Below, in pieces: positions 9,901 through 16,854 of a stretch of DNA of 64,000 nucleotides. Origin of the DNA: an uncultured Trueperaceae bacterium (lineage in GTDB: Bacteria; Deinococcota; Deinococci; Deinococcales; Trueperaceae). A model generated the notes under the pieces. It did not search any database, was not told the origin of the DNA, and worked only from the letters and a program-made list of their open reading frames with translations. The stretch lies in assembly GCA_937873495.1 (NCBI GenBank), contig CALMXZ010000016.1, positions 1 through 64,000 on the forward strand, read 5' to 3'. A program made the position numbers and the translations under genes. How positions within the stretch are numbered: the first letter of the stretch is position 1; every line of letters begins with the position of its first letter.

Positions 9901-11926
9901 GGCGACCGAACCGACCATCACGTTCGGGGGGTCGACGAACCTCACCTGGTCCGTCACCGGCACGCACGCCGGCATCAGCCTCAGCACGAGCACCGGCACC
10001 GTCCTGGAGGCCGACCTCGGCGCCTCCGGCTCGCTCGCCGTCACCCCTGGCGCGACCACCACTTACGTCTTGGAAGTCGCCTGGGCGGGCGGCACGGTCA
10101 CCCGGACCGCGCAGGTCGTGGTGACCCCGACCGTGAGCTTCAGCGCCACCCCCACCAGCATCGTGAGCGGCGAGAGCTCGACCCTCTCCTGGAGCGTCGG
10201 TGGCGGCTTCACCGGCGCCACGCTCCGCCAGCAAGGCACGGGCGGCGCACCGGTCGGCGCGACGGGCAGCGAGGTCGTAGCGCCAACCGCCACGACCACC
10301 TACGAACTCGTGGTCTCGTACGCGGGCGGCACCGACATCGTCGCCACGCGCACCATCACGGTCGCCGCGGCGCCGGTCGCGCCGCAGATCACGGACTTCA
10401 CGGCCACCCCGGCGGCCATCACCGCAGGCGGCAGCTCCCTCCTAGGCTGGAACGTCACCGGCTCGGCCACGAACATCAGCCTGCGCGTCGGCGGCACTGC
10501 CGTCGAGAGCGGCCTGGCGGCGAGCGGCACCCTGCCCGTCGCCCCGACCGTGACGACGACGTACGAGCTCTACGTGACGTGGTCGGGCGGCGCGGCCGTC
10601 ACGCGCACCGTCCAGGTGACCGTCACCACCCCGACGGCCCCTAGCGGCACCCTCATCGCGACCCCGGCCACCATCCTCGTGGGCGGCACCAGCACCCTGG
10701 CCTGGAGCGTGACGGGCGACTTCACCAACGCCACCGTCCGTACCGCGAGCGGCCAGGTCATCTCCTCCGGCGCCGCGGCGTCAGGAAGCACGGTGGTCAG
10801 CCCGACCACGACCACCACCTACCAACTCCTCGCCACGCCCATCGGCGGCTCGTCCACCGTCATCGCCACCGCGACGGTGACGGTCGAACCGGTGCCGGTC
10901 GCCCCGACGGCCAGCCTCGGCGCCAACCCGACGACGATCACGGCCGGCGGCTCGTCCACCTTGAGTTGGGCCGTGAGCGGGACGTACACTACCATCCGCC
11001 TCAGGGCCGCCGGCGGCGCCAACATCGGCGGCAACCGCCCGAGCACCGGTCAGGCGGTCGTGAGCCCGACCACGACCACCACCTACGAGCTCGTCGTCAC
11101 GTGGTCCGGCGGCGAGGTGATTCGGTCGGCCAGCGTCACCGTCAACCCGGCCGCCCCCCAGGTGTCGTTCTCGGCCACCCCGCAGGCGATCGTGGCCGGC
11201 GGCGCCTCCACCGTCGCGTGGAACGTGGTCGGCGGGTACGACTCCGTGACCTTCGGCGTCGAGGGCGGCAGCGCCTCGGGCGTCGGGGCGAGCGGCAGCG
11301 AGCAGGTGTCGCCCACCACGACGACGACCTACGAGCTCCTCGTGACCTGGAGCGGCGGCACCATCCGCCGCCTCGCCACCGTCACGGTCACCCAGGCGCC
11401 CGTCCAGCCCACGGTCACCTTCGCCGCCACCCCGGCCACGATCACGGCCGGGCAGAGCGCGTCCCTGACCTGGGACGTCTCCGGCACCGCGACCGCCATC
11501 TCGATCCGGGCGCTCGGCGGCGGCACCGTAGCCACCAACCTCGCCTCCACCGGCAGCCACGGCGTGAGCCCGGAGGCCACGACCACCTACGAGCTCGTGG
11601 CCGTATGGGCCGATGGCGAGGTGACGGCGCAGGCCACCGTCACCGTCGAACCGGCCGGCGAACCAGAGCCGGAGCCCGACGGGCCGACGTTGACGCTGCG
11701 CCTCTCGGGCGAAGGCTTCGGGCTCGTCGTCCTCAGCCCCGGCGGTGAGGCGTGCATCGACGAGTGCGAGCTCACCTACCCCGAGGGCACCACCGTGACC
11801 ATCTCCCCCGTCGCGCTCCTCGGCTCCACGTTCGACGGCTTCAGCGGCGCCTGCGAGGGCGCCTCCTGCACGCTCACCATCGACCGCGACCTCGTGATCG
11901 ACGCGCGGTTCGAGTTCAAGGACTGA
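3992..11926 (+). CDS. Giant Agd3/CE18-like exopolysaccharide deacetylase with 21 Ig-like repeats (lipoprotein)
   Basis: A 2,644-residue surface lipoprotein (lipobox LVAC, Cys33). Residues of about 85-330 resemble the N-terminal carbohydrate-binding part of Agd3-type proteins. The next 350 residues form a deacetylase-like domain with an Asp motif QADVDDWF (D341, D343, D344) and an HxxxH motif HTWDH (H442, H446), the metal-binding arrangement of CE4/CE18 deacetylases. A YPHYFH segment lies further on. From residue 760 to about 2553 there are 21 tandem Ig-like repeats of about 85 residues (...TATPATIT.GGS.TLSW.V.G...TTTYEL...). The last 80 residues form an InlB-like domain with four Cys. In the Pel and galactosaminogalactan systems such enzymes deacetylate N-acetylgalactosamine polymers; that substrate is inferred here from the PelF and GH114 neighbours. 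The Agd3 resemblance is from memory, not from a search. Confidence 0.8.
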   Translation: MHRPQPKTPRAPLRPALRLLFLIAALVTVLVACNTTPSQRTNTRPDPTPTEAPAYNPNVPRQGPGKSLPLHLGFIPKGTGEAPTLRAQAQGDVIVQMQALVISARADAEDEPSVGAWLALLEQAGMPYERIVATDPQWNAQTLADFLVTPDGVGRFQAVLLSTNNLVYDAGPGVPPANRYPSAFTDDQWKVLFDYERAYGVRQAALYGAAWSGATPSEDDYGIIDPSGGQGLNNVVISPTAAGLGIFTDVDASSSITLRDTWGYPSTGNQDFSTPLLVDGSGHILAAQINTNGRERITLFFDNAAWGGIPVVYTQQLGAALLRWATRGVHIGERRNSFQADVDDWFLEAGHWDVTTHSIDDREGHGIRLTAKDVLSLRDQQAGLQAIAGGIASDFRWSMAFNGMGTTEPGEGSVPANCVESTSATLTYITKCLANDFWWVSHTWDHEYMDYILPAVGGARNLNVAGVTDRLTWNDDLAAAYGFGATYSRNSVVTGDISGLGWYDPLGPDHDPVQKVDHGLDWASPYFIQGTYNTGHTYVASNMSTPSHEPDCWACGTYLTLDNNHYLPLSGFEVFLVPRWPTNVFATVTRPAEVVDAYNMVYGLHGSDPNHFDHDLTYPEILDVDTSIALSHLLSGSPYPHYFHTPNAVEYETGKSLLTDWATVLFTKYASLVNEPLLSHKNDDSAAYVQARTDFDAAGVTGTWNRTTGKITIRSANGGPAFLTGASLGAGAHDSVYNGRTISERELGAGQSVVIDVTTAAPGAPTIQSFSATPATILDGGTAQLTWTVFGPHSDITARVKGGAAVGSNLNASASLPVSPTTTTTYELVVTPLQGSAVTREATVEVTPVQPAVTSFTADPNPVAYGGTTQLAWTVTGSATDVAIRPQGGANLASGLARSGTLTTPALTSGTTYELVATWAGGAPVVSALTVDVTAPDAPIVTSFAADPAAIPANGTSQLTWAVDGGPTTDVSIRIQGQDGTAVGSLDRAGTWTTPILNATTTYELVATGPGGTATRSATVTVVGAPSATFTATATEIAAGGSSTLEWIVTGTTSSVLIREKAGPTLYQNLQPAGSQSVSPAATTTYELVMGWLGGEVVQEAIVTVRTAPAVSLTTATPAIVFGGSTTLEWSVSGVSTGVTLYRDGELVDTLSGTGGQYVVQPSATGTYELRAAWLAGTVTATQRVVVTPTVALSATPTSVVEGSSSTLAWEIGGGFTGATLREQGSSGAPVAATGSQSVSPITETTYELVVAYAGATGPAETSATATVAVTPAPVAPIIESFTATPTALLNGQSTQLQWNVTGTTTGISLTANGATIGTDLGSSGPRTESPTTTTTYVLSAAWEGGDPITATVAVTVTQPQTPTGTLTATPATIIVGSSSTLNWSVAGDFTNVTVRAQGGATLSSGPSATGETIVTPTVTTTYELVATQISGATLTVSTATVTVNEPTAPTATLTATPATITAGGSTTLSWNVEGTYASIRLGIVGGADIGGDRDPSGTLVVSPNATTTYELRVAWANGTVTTPRQVVVTPTATLTATPETITSGESSTLAWTVVGGFTSATLRAQGTAGTAVNATGNQVVSPTATTVFELVVAYVGGSDVVASQTLTVNPPPVAPTIASFTAGANPITVGQTTQLAWEIGAGPTTSVAIRIQGQAEPVADALARTGTWTTPALAATTTYELVATGPGGTATAPLTVTVNPLPVAPVIAGFTADPTAIIASQSSQLTWSVTGTYTAIGLRVGGTVIRDDLGASGVLTVTPATTTTYELFVTWSGGPAVVSQATITVTTPTAPTGTLTADPTTITVGSSSTLSWNVAGDFTTVTVRAANGDVERTNAGASGTAVVTPGATTTYELVAQPLIGSPSVVATTTVTVNPLPVAPSAELSADSTNITAGGSTILRWAVGGDFTTVRLRANGSDIGGDRAATGELIVSPATTTTYQLVVAWDGGPDVVREVTVTVNPPEAPLAQLTATEPTITFGGSTNLTWSVTGTHAGISLSTSTGTVLEADLGASGSLAVTPGATTTYVLEVAWAGGTVTRTAQVVVTPTVSFSATPTSIVSGESSTLSWSVGGGFTGATLRQQGTGGAPVGATGSEVVAPTATTTYELVVSYAGGTDIVATRTITVAAAPVAPQITDFTATPAAITAGGSSLLGWNVTGSATNISLRVGGTAVESGLAASGTLPVAPTVTTTYELYVTWSGGAAVTRTVQVTVTTPTAPSGTLIATPATILVGGTSTLAWSVTGDFTNATVRTASGQVISSGAAASGSTVVSPTTTTTYQLLATPIGGSSTVIATATVTVEPVPVAPTASLGANPTTITAGGSSTLSWAVSGTYTTIRLRAAGGANIGGNRPSTGQAVVSPTTTTTYELVVTWSGGEVIRSASVTVNPAAPQVSFSATPQAIVAGGASTVAWNVVGGYDSVTFGVEGGSASGVGASGSEQVSPTTTTTYELLVTWSGGTIRRLATVTVTQAPVQPTVTFAATPATITAGQSASLTWDVSGTATAISIRALGGGTVATNLASTGSHGVSPEATTTYELVAVWADGEVTAQATVTVEPAGEPEPEPDGPTLTLRLSGEGFGLVVLSPGGEACIDECELTYPEGTTVTISPVALLGSTFDGFSGACEGASCTLTIDRDLVIDARFEFKD
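6268..11650 (+). repeat. Array of 21 tandem Ig-like coding repeats (about 255 bp unit)
   Basis: I counted 21 instances of the TTTYEL-type strand motif (variants TTYEL, TTYVL, TTYQL, TVFEL), spaced about 85 codons apart. Each is preceded by a T.TATPATIT-type strand and SW.V.G. Units are diverged in sequence but constant in length. Some alternate in type: the ATGPGGTAT unit recurs as numbers 3 and 11. This suggests several rounds of segmental duplication. Long open frames on both strands across this array are a by-product of the repetitive GC-rich coding and are not genes. Confidence 0.85.
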
Positions 11927-11943
11927 CGGGGTCGGTAGTGGTC

Positions 11944-11979
11944 GCGTCTCGCTGAACCGAGACGCGTCTCGCTGAACCG
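11944..11979 (+). repeat. Two 16-bp direct repeats, 20-bp period
   Basis: GCGTCTCGCTGAACCG occurs at 11944-11959 and again at 11964-11979, just after the giant gene's stop. The spacing (CGAGACGC) lets GAGACGCGTCTC form a palindrome. The function is unknown; it may be a small slippage product. Confidence 0.6.
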
Positions 11980-12013
11980 CGAGGCGCTACCGGCCGAGAC
12001 CGCTACCAGTACG

Positions 12014-12042
12014 AGGCGCCCGCGGCAATCCGCGGGCGCCTT
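12014..12042 (+). terminator. Strong hairpin terminator after the first cassette
   Basis: A perfect 12-bp stem, AGGCGCCCGCGG / CCGCGGGCGCCT, encloses the tetraloop CAAT about 90 bases after the giant deacetylase stop. It is followed only by TTCTCAT, so it lacks a full U-tract. It separates the first cassette from the next promoter (12101). Confidence 0.7.
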
Positions 12043-12100
12043 CTCATGAGGATGGTGAGGAAAGTGACGTCCGTACGACCCCGAGCGTGAAAAAGACCAC

Positions 12101-12106
12101 TATACT
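12101..12106 (+). promoter_or_regulatory. Putative -10 box for the second exopolysaccharide cassette
   Basis: TATACT lies about 345 bases upstream of the second lipoprotein start, matching the position of TATAAT before the first. No convincing -35 box is present. The implied leader carries segment A and the pseudoknot element. Confidence 0.45.
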
Positions 12107-12177
12107 TATGAGAACGCGCCGGTATGCCGGCGCAGTCAGTCCGGCCCGGTCGCTGTTTCCCGGGCCACTCCGGCAAC

Positions 12178-12300
12178 GCGCGATCTGAAGGGGGAGAGGA
12201 GGGTTGGACCTGTAGCAGTAAGCGAGCGTCGGCAGCATTCAACTCGCCGTTACAGGAACGACGCCACCGGTTCAGAGCGCCGTAAGACCGTGGTTACTAA
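12178..12300 (+). other. Conserved 5' leader segment A, copy 2
   Basis: The second copy of the segment at 2890-3016. It has ATCTGAAGGGGGAGAGGAGG, then TTCAG and GCCGTAAGAC about 82 bases later. CTGAA (12185-12189) can pair with TTCAG (12271-12275). An inner pairing CCTGTA/TACAGG is also possible. The shared ends and unlike middle favour a structured RNA over a coding region. Confidence 0.45.
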
Positions 12301-12319
12301 CCTCTCATGTGCAGAACCG

Positions 12320-12430
12320 TCCCCGCCCGGTCGTGTGGGGACGTAGCCAGACACCGCGAGGCGATGAAACGTGCTCCGTAACTTGGGCGCTTGGGGCACG
12401 CCGAGCCAGTAGCGCAACCGGCCGGGAGGG
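12320..12430 (+). ncRNA. Pseudoknot-forming leader RNA element, copy 2 (candidate riboswitch)
   Basis: The stem CGTGCTCC (12370-12377) / GGGGCACG (12393-12400) closes the loop GTAACTTGGGCGCTT. The loop bases GCGCT (12387-12391) pair with AGCGC (12411-12415). The 3' strand GAGCCAGTAGCGCAACCGG is nearly identical to copy 1. A hairpin GTCCCC...GGGGAC precedes it, in the same place as the hairpin of copy 1 but with different base pairs. The ribosome-binding site follows at once. Confidence 0.6.
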
Positions 12431-12445
12431 AAGGGACCCGATCAG

Positions 12446-13288
12446 ATGCAGTCATCTATGCCGCAACCCAGCACCACCCTACTAGGACGAGCGCGCTTAG
12501 CCGCCGTGGTCGGCACTTGCCTCGCTCTCCTCCTAGCGAGCTGCCAGAATCAGCCGCAGCCCCAGCCAGGGACGGTGGACAGGGTCGGCCTGATCCTCCT
12601 CAACCAAGCGGCCGCCACGGGCGCGCCGATCGGCCAAGCGTCGTTCGTCGCCCTGACCGCGGCGCGCGCCGAGGAGCTCATGAGCAGCCCCTTCGGCACG
12701 CAAGTAGGCACGTGCGTCGTCTCCACCGCTACCGCGCCGGCCACCGGCACGGTCGGCACCGGCGCCGGCGGCAGCCGCCTCAACGCCGGCGACATCCTCT
12801 TCAGCACCGGCTCCGGCACCTACGGCCTCCTGGAACGCGAAGACGACGGCCGCTACACCATGCATACGACCGAGCCCCTGCCAACTACGGGCCTCCGACT
12901 GCGGCTCGTCGGCACGGGGGCCTTCCCCGCTTTCACCAACGTGGCGATCAACACGGGCACGGCGCCCGAACTCGCCCCGGGGTTCGACCCGGCGGCGGTG
13001 ACCGTCGATTCAGAGTTCGGCTGGACGCCCGGCTCGGCCGGCAGCGCCGTCCTCCTGGTAGGGACGGGCACCGGCACCGCCGGCGTCGTCGCCTACTCGT
13101 GCCTCGCGCAGGACGACCTCGGCCACTTCGAGTTCCCGGAGACCGCCCGCGCCGACCTGGCCGCGGCCGGCTTCACCACGGGCAGCCTAGACACGCTCGC
13201 GCGGGTCAGCACCACCCAGGCGCGCTCGGGCACGGCCCTCCTCCTCGTCAACTCGCTGAGGACCACCTACCTCGGGGGCGACCGGTGA
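12446..13288 (+). CDS. Lipoprotein of unknown family, partner of deacetylase 2
   Basis: A 280-residue paralogue of the product of 3161-3988, with a signal peptide ending LASC (Cys33). The two share TFVALTAARAEELM.SPFG.Q.GTC-type segments, LLERE.DGRYT, LVGTGAFPAF and a C-terminal TLARVSTTQARSGTALLLVNS. The family is not recognised and no catalytic motif is visible. The start is supported by AAGGGA about 10 bases upstream and by the signal peptide. Its TGA overlaps the GTG start of the second deacetylase (GTGA), which implies translational coupling. Repetition of the small-plus-large pair in both cassettes is the best evidence that it has a job tied to the deacetylase. Confidence 0.85.
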   Translation: MQSSMPQPSTTLLGRARLAAVVGTCLALLLASCQNQPQPQPGTVDRVGLILLNQAAATGAPIGQASFVALTAARAEELMSSPFGTQVGTCVVSTATAPATGTVGTGAGGSRLNAGDILFSTGSGTYGLLEREDDGRYTMHTTEPLPTTGLRLRLVGTGAFPAFTNVAINTGTAPELAPGFDPAAVTVDSEFGWTPGSAGSAVLLVGTGTGTAGVVAYSCLAQDDLGHFEFPETARADLAAAGFTTGSLDTLARVSTTQARSGTALLLVNSLRTTYLGGDR

Positions 13289-16200
13289 GCCGCACCCGCG
13301 AACCCGCGCGCAGCGGAGCGTGGCGCAACGGCGCCTGGCGCCGCGCTTTCCTCTTCGCCGCCCTGCTAACGCTCCTCGCGGCGTGCAGCACGACCGACTC
13401 CACCAAGTCAACCCGTACCCCACCGACCCCCGCCGCCCCAACCACGCTCGACACCTCGAAGTGGCGCCCCTCCGTCATGGTCCCCAAGGGCCCGTTCTAC
13501 TCGGCGCCGCTGCAGCGCGGCACTTTCACGCAGGGCGAGGCCACACCATGGCTCCTCTCGCAGGCCGCCGGCGACGAAGTCGAGATGCGGGCGCTGCTGA
13601 TCAGCGCCACCGAGAACAACACCCAGAACGAGCCGACGGTCGGCGCCTGGAAGGCCCTGCTCGAGCAGAGCGGCATCCCGTACGACCACCTGGTGGCCAC
13701 CACCACCACGCTCACGCAGGAGATGCTCGTCGGAGCAGGCGAGGTCGGCCGCTACCAGGCCATCCTGCTGAGCACGAGCAACCTCGTGTACGACGACGGG
13801 GGCACGTACCCGTCCGCGTTCACCCAAGCCGAATGGAACACCCTCTTCGCCTACGAGCAGGCCTACGGCGTCCGGCAGGTCGCCCTCTACGCCGAGCCGT
13901 TCAGCGTTCCGGAGGGTGACCCGTACGGCCTCGCCTCCCACGACGGCTACACGGGGCTGGACGGGACCGTCCTGACGCCGACAGCCGCCGGTCTCGAGGT
14001 CTTCACCGACCTGAACCTGGATAGCCACATAGAGCTGTACGGCACCGTCGGCTTCCCCAGCCACGGCCCGGCCGCGGGCACCACGCCCCTCCTCATGGCC
14101 GGGTCCGACATCCTCGCCGTTCGCATCCAGAACGGCGGCCGCGACCGCGTCGCGCTCCTCTACAACAACCCCGCGTGGGGGGACCACGCCGCGGGCGAGC
14201 ACGACACCCCCGCCACGTACGTGCAGCAGATCGGCCCGTCGCTCCTGCGCTGGGCCATGGGCGGCATCCACATCGGCGAGAGGCGCGCCAGCTTCCAGGC
14301 CGACGTCGACGACTGGTTCATCACGACGGGCATCTGGGACGTCGACCTCGGCCAGATCGTCGACGAGCCCGGCTTCGCCCTGAGCGCCAACGACGCCGTG
14401 GTCGCGGCGAGCCTGCAAGCGTCCTTGCGCGCTGCGGGCGGCGGCATCGCCCCCGACTTCACCTGGTCCATGGCCTTCAACGGCGAGGGCGCCAACTTCA
14501 GCAGCGTGGTCGACTGCGCCCAACCCGTCGAGGCGCACACCCTCTCGAGCATGACGCGCTGCCTCGCCGGCGACTTCTGGTGGGTCAACCACACGTGGGA
14601 CCACCAGTACATGGACTGGATCCCGGGCGTCGGCGTCAACCTCACCGTCCCCCAGGTCACCAGTCGGCTCACGCAGAACGACGGCCTCGCCACCGAGTTC
14701 GGCTTCGGGGTCAACTACTCGCCCCGCAGCCTCGTGACGGGCGACATCTCGGGCCTCGGCTGGTACGACCCGGATGGCCCCGAGCACGAGCCCGTCCACA
14801 AGGTCGACTTCGGCCTCGACCATGCCAGCCCGTACTTCGTGCAGGCCGCGTTCGACACGGGCCACACGTTCGTCGCCTCCAACATGTCAACCCCCAGCCA
14901 CGAGCCGAACTGCTGGTCGTGCGGCATCTACCTCACGCTCGACGACAACGTCATCGAGCCGATCCCGAACGTCGAGCTCTTCCTCGTGCCGCGCTGGCCG
15001 ACCAACCTGTTCGCCACGGTCACGACGCCCGAGGCCGTCGTGGACGCGTACAACCGGATCTACGGGCCCGGTGGCACCGACCCGATCCCAGGCATCACCG
15101 AGCCGCTCACGTACGAGCAGATCCTCGACATCGACACGGAGATCGCCCTCGGGCACGTGTTGGCCGGCTCTCCCTACCCGCACTACTTCCACGTGCCGAA
15201 CCTCTACAACTACGCCCCCGGCCACTCGACGCTCTACGACTGGACGCTCGAGCTCTTCGAGCGCTACTCCGCCCTCGTCAACGAGCCGATCCTGAGCATG
15301 CGCAACGACGAGTTCGGCGCGTACGTGAAGGCGCGCACCGACTTCCTGAACGCCGGCGTGACCGGCGTGTGGAACCGCGCGACCGGCGAGGTGACCCTGA
15401 GCAGCGCGAACGGCGGCCCCGTCTTCTTCACGGGCGCGAGCATGGGCGGCGGTTCGGACGACCTCACCTACAACGGGCGCGTCATCTCCGAGCGCGAGTT
15501 CGCGCCAGGCGCCAGCCTCACCTTCAACGTCAACCCGCCCGTGGCGCCGACCATCACCGCCTTCGCGGCCGACCCGAGCGCCATCGAGTACGGCCAGACG
15601 ACCACGCTCTCCTGGAACGTGACGGGCGTGACGACCGACATCGCCATCCGCGTGCAGGGCACCGCGACCAACGAGGTCGCCGGCCTCGGCACGAGCGGCA
15701 CCTGGACGACCCCGGCGCTCCTGGCCGACACGACGTACGAGCTCGTGGCCACGTGGGCGGACGGCGACCCAGTCGTTGCAAGCGCCGCCGTCACCGTCGC
15801 TCCGCAACCCGCCCCCGTGATCGGCTCCTTCACCGCGACCCCCGGCACCATCACGGCCGGGCAGACCACCCAACTCGGCTGGACCGTCACCGGCGGCGCC
15901 AGCACGAACGTCGCCGTCCGCGTCCAGGGCGCCGAGACACCGCTGGCCACGGGCCTCGACCGCACGGGCACCCTGACCACGCCCACCCTGACGAGCGACA
16001 CGACTTATGAGCTGGTCGTCGGTTGGACGGGCGGCGCCGACGTCACGCAGACCGTCTCCGTCACGGTCAACCCGGTGCCGCCGGTGGCGCCGGGGGCCAC
16101 CCTGTCGGCCAACCCGCCCGCCATCACCGCCGGCGACGCGTCGAGCCTCGCCTGGGAAGTCACGGGCGACTACACGTCCATCACGCTCCGCGTGCACGAG

Positions 16201-16845
16201 GGCGCCGAGCTCGAGACCGGCCTGCCGCGCGATGGCAACCGCTCCGTCACGCCGAGCACCACCACCACCTACGACCTCGTCGTGGCGTGGGTCGGCGGCG
16301 ACCCGGTCGTGCGCCAGACCACCGTGACGGTGGCCCCGGCCCCCATCCGGCCAACCATCAAGTTCGGCGCCGAACCGGCCGGCATCGTCGCCGGCGAGAC
16401 CGCGCGGCTCTCCTGGACGGTCACGGGCTCCGCCCAGACCATCGCCCTGCGCGTCAAGGACGGCGCAGAGGTCGCCACCGGCCTCAACACCATCGGCGGC
16501 CGCACCATCGCGCCGACGGCCACGACGACGTACGAGCTTGTGGCGACGTGGCCGGGCGGCGACCCGGTGGTGGCCGAGACGACCGTCACGGTCGGCGCGG
16601 GCTACACCCTCTCGCTGCAGCTCGGCGGCGAAGGCTTCGGCCTCGTCGTGAGCAGCCCGCAGGGCATCGTCTGCATCGACGAGTGCACGGCCACCTACCC
16701 GGCGGGCACCACCGTCACGCTGGCACCGGTAGCGCTCCTCGGCTCCACCTTCGAGGGGTTCACGGGCGCCTGCGAGGGCGACACCTGCACCCTCACCATC
16801 GACCGCGACCTAGAGATAGGCGCCCGCTTCAGGTTCGAGGACTGA
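13285..16845 (+). CDS. Agd3/CE18-like exopolysaccharide deacetylase with 4 Ig-like repeats (lipoprotein)
   Basis: An 1,186-residue paralogue of the giant protein at 3992-11926. The GTG start at 13285 overlaps the preceding stop and begins a signal peptide with lipobox LAAC (Cys34); a longer upstream frame runs antisense-like through the other lipoprotein and is rejected. The deacetylase-like domain keeps QADVDDWF (D340, D342, D343) and HTWDH (H436, H440), as well as LGWYDP, SNMSTPSHEP and SPYPHYFH. Only four Ig-like repeats follow (about residues 750-1105), then the same four-Cys InlB-like C-terminal domain. PelF begins 9 bases after its stop, so this copy is directly in the polysaccharide operon. 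The predicted role is deacetylation of an exported GalNAc-type polymer at the surface. Confidence 0.8.
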   Translation: MSRTREPARSGAWRNGAWRRAFLFAALLTLLAACSTTDSTKSTRTPPTPAAPTTLDTSKWRPSVMVPKGPFYSAPLQRGTFTQGEATPWLLSQAAGDEVEMRALLISATENNTQNEPTVGAWKALLEQSGIPYDHLVATTTTLTQEMLVGAGEVGRYQAILLSTSNLVYDDGGTYPSAFTQAEWNTLFAYEQAYGVRQVALYAEPFSVPEGDPYGLASHDGYTGLDGTVLTPTAAGLEVFTDLNLDSHIELYGTVGFPSHGPAAGTTPLLMAGSDILAVRIQNGGRDRVALLYNNPAWGDHAAGEHDTPATYVQQIGPSLLRWAMGGIHIGERRASFQADVDDWFITTGIWDVDLGQIVDEPGFALSANDAVVAASLQASLRAAGGGIAPDFTWSMAFNGEGANFSSVVDCAQPVEAHTLSSMTRCLAGDFWWVNHTWDHQYMDWIPGVGVNLTVPQVTSRLTQNDGLATEFGFGVNYSPRSLVTGDISGLGWYDPDGPEHEPVHKVDFGLDHASPYFVQAAFDTGHTFVASNMSTPSHEPNCWSCGIYLTLDDNVIEPIPNVELFLVPRWPTNLFATVTTPEAVVDAYNRIYGPGGTDPIPGITEPLTYEQILDIDTEIALGHVLAGSPYPHYFHVPNLYNYAPGHSTLYDWTLELFERYSALVNEPILSMRNDEFGAYVKARTDFLNAGVTGVWNRATGEVTLSSANGGPVFFTGASMGGGSDDLTYNGRVISEREFAPGASLTFNVNPPVAPTITAFAADPSAIEYGQTTTLSWNVTGVTTDIAIRVQGTATNEVAGLGTSGTWTTPALLADTTYELVATWADGDPVVASAAVTVAPQPAPVIGSFTATPGTITAGQTTQLGWTVTGGASTNVAVRVQGAETPLATGLDRTGTLTTPTLTSDTTYELVVGWTGGADVTQTVSVTVNPVPPVAPGATLSANPPAITAGDASSLAWEVTGDYTSITLRVHEGAELETGLPRDGNRSVTPSTTTTYDLVVAWVGGDPVVRQTTVTVAPAPIRPTIKFGAEPAGIVAGETARLSWTVTGSAQTIALRVKDGAEVATGLNTIGGRTIAPTATTTYELVATWPGGDPVVAETTVTVGAGYTLSLQLGGEGFGLVVSSPQGIVCIDECTATYPAGTTVTLAPVALLGSTFEGFTGACEGDTCTLTIDRDLEIGARFRFED

Positions 16846-16854
16846 TAGCTGACC

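Noticed and set aside
6268-11650. Possible CRISPR array or satellite from the regular 255-bp period
   Set aside because: The period is a multiple of three, the repeats diverge at codon third positions and encode Ig-like domains. There are no short identical repeats with unique spacers.
12391-13284. A 298-codon upstream extension of the second deacetylase frame
   Set aside because: It runs through the structured leader and the coupled lipoprotein gene, gives an Arg-rich string, and would bury the lipobox signal peptide that begins at GTG 13285.
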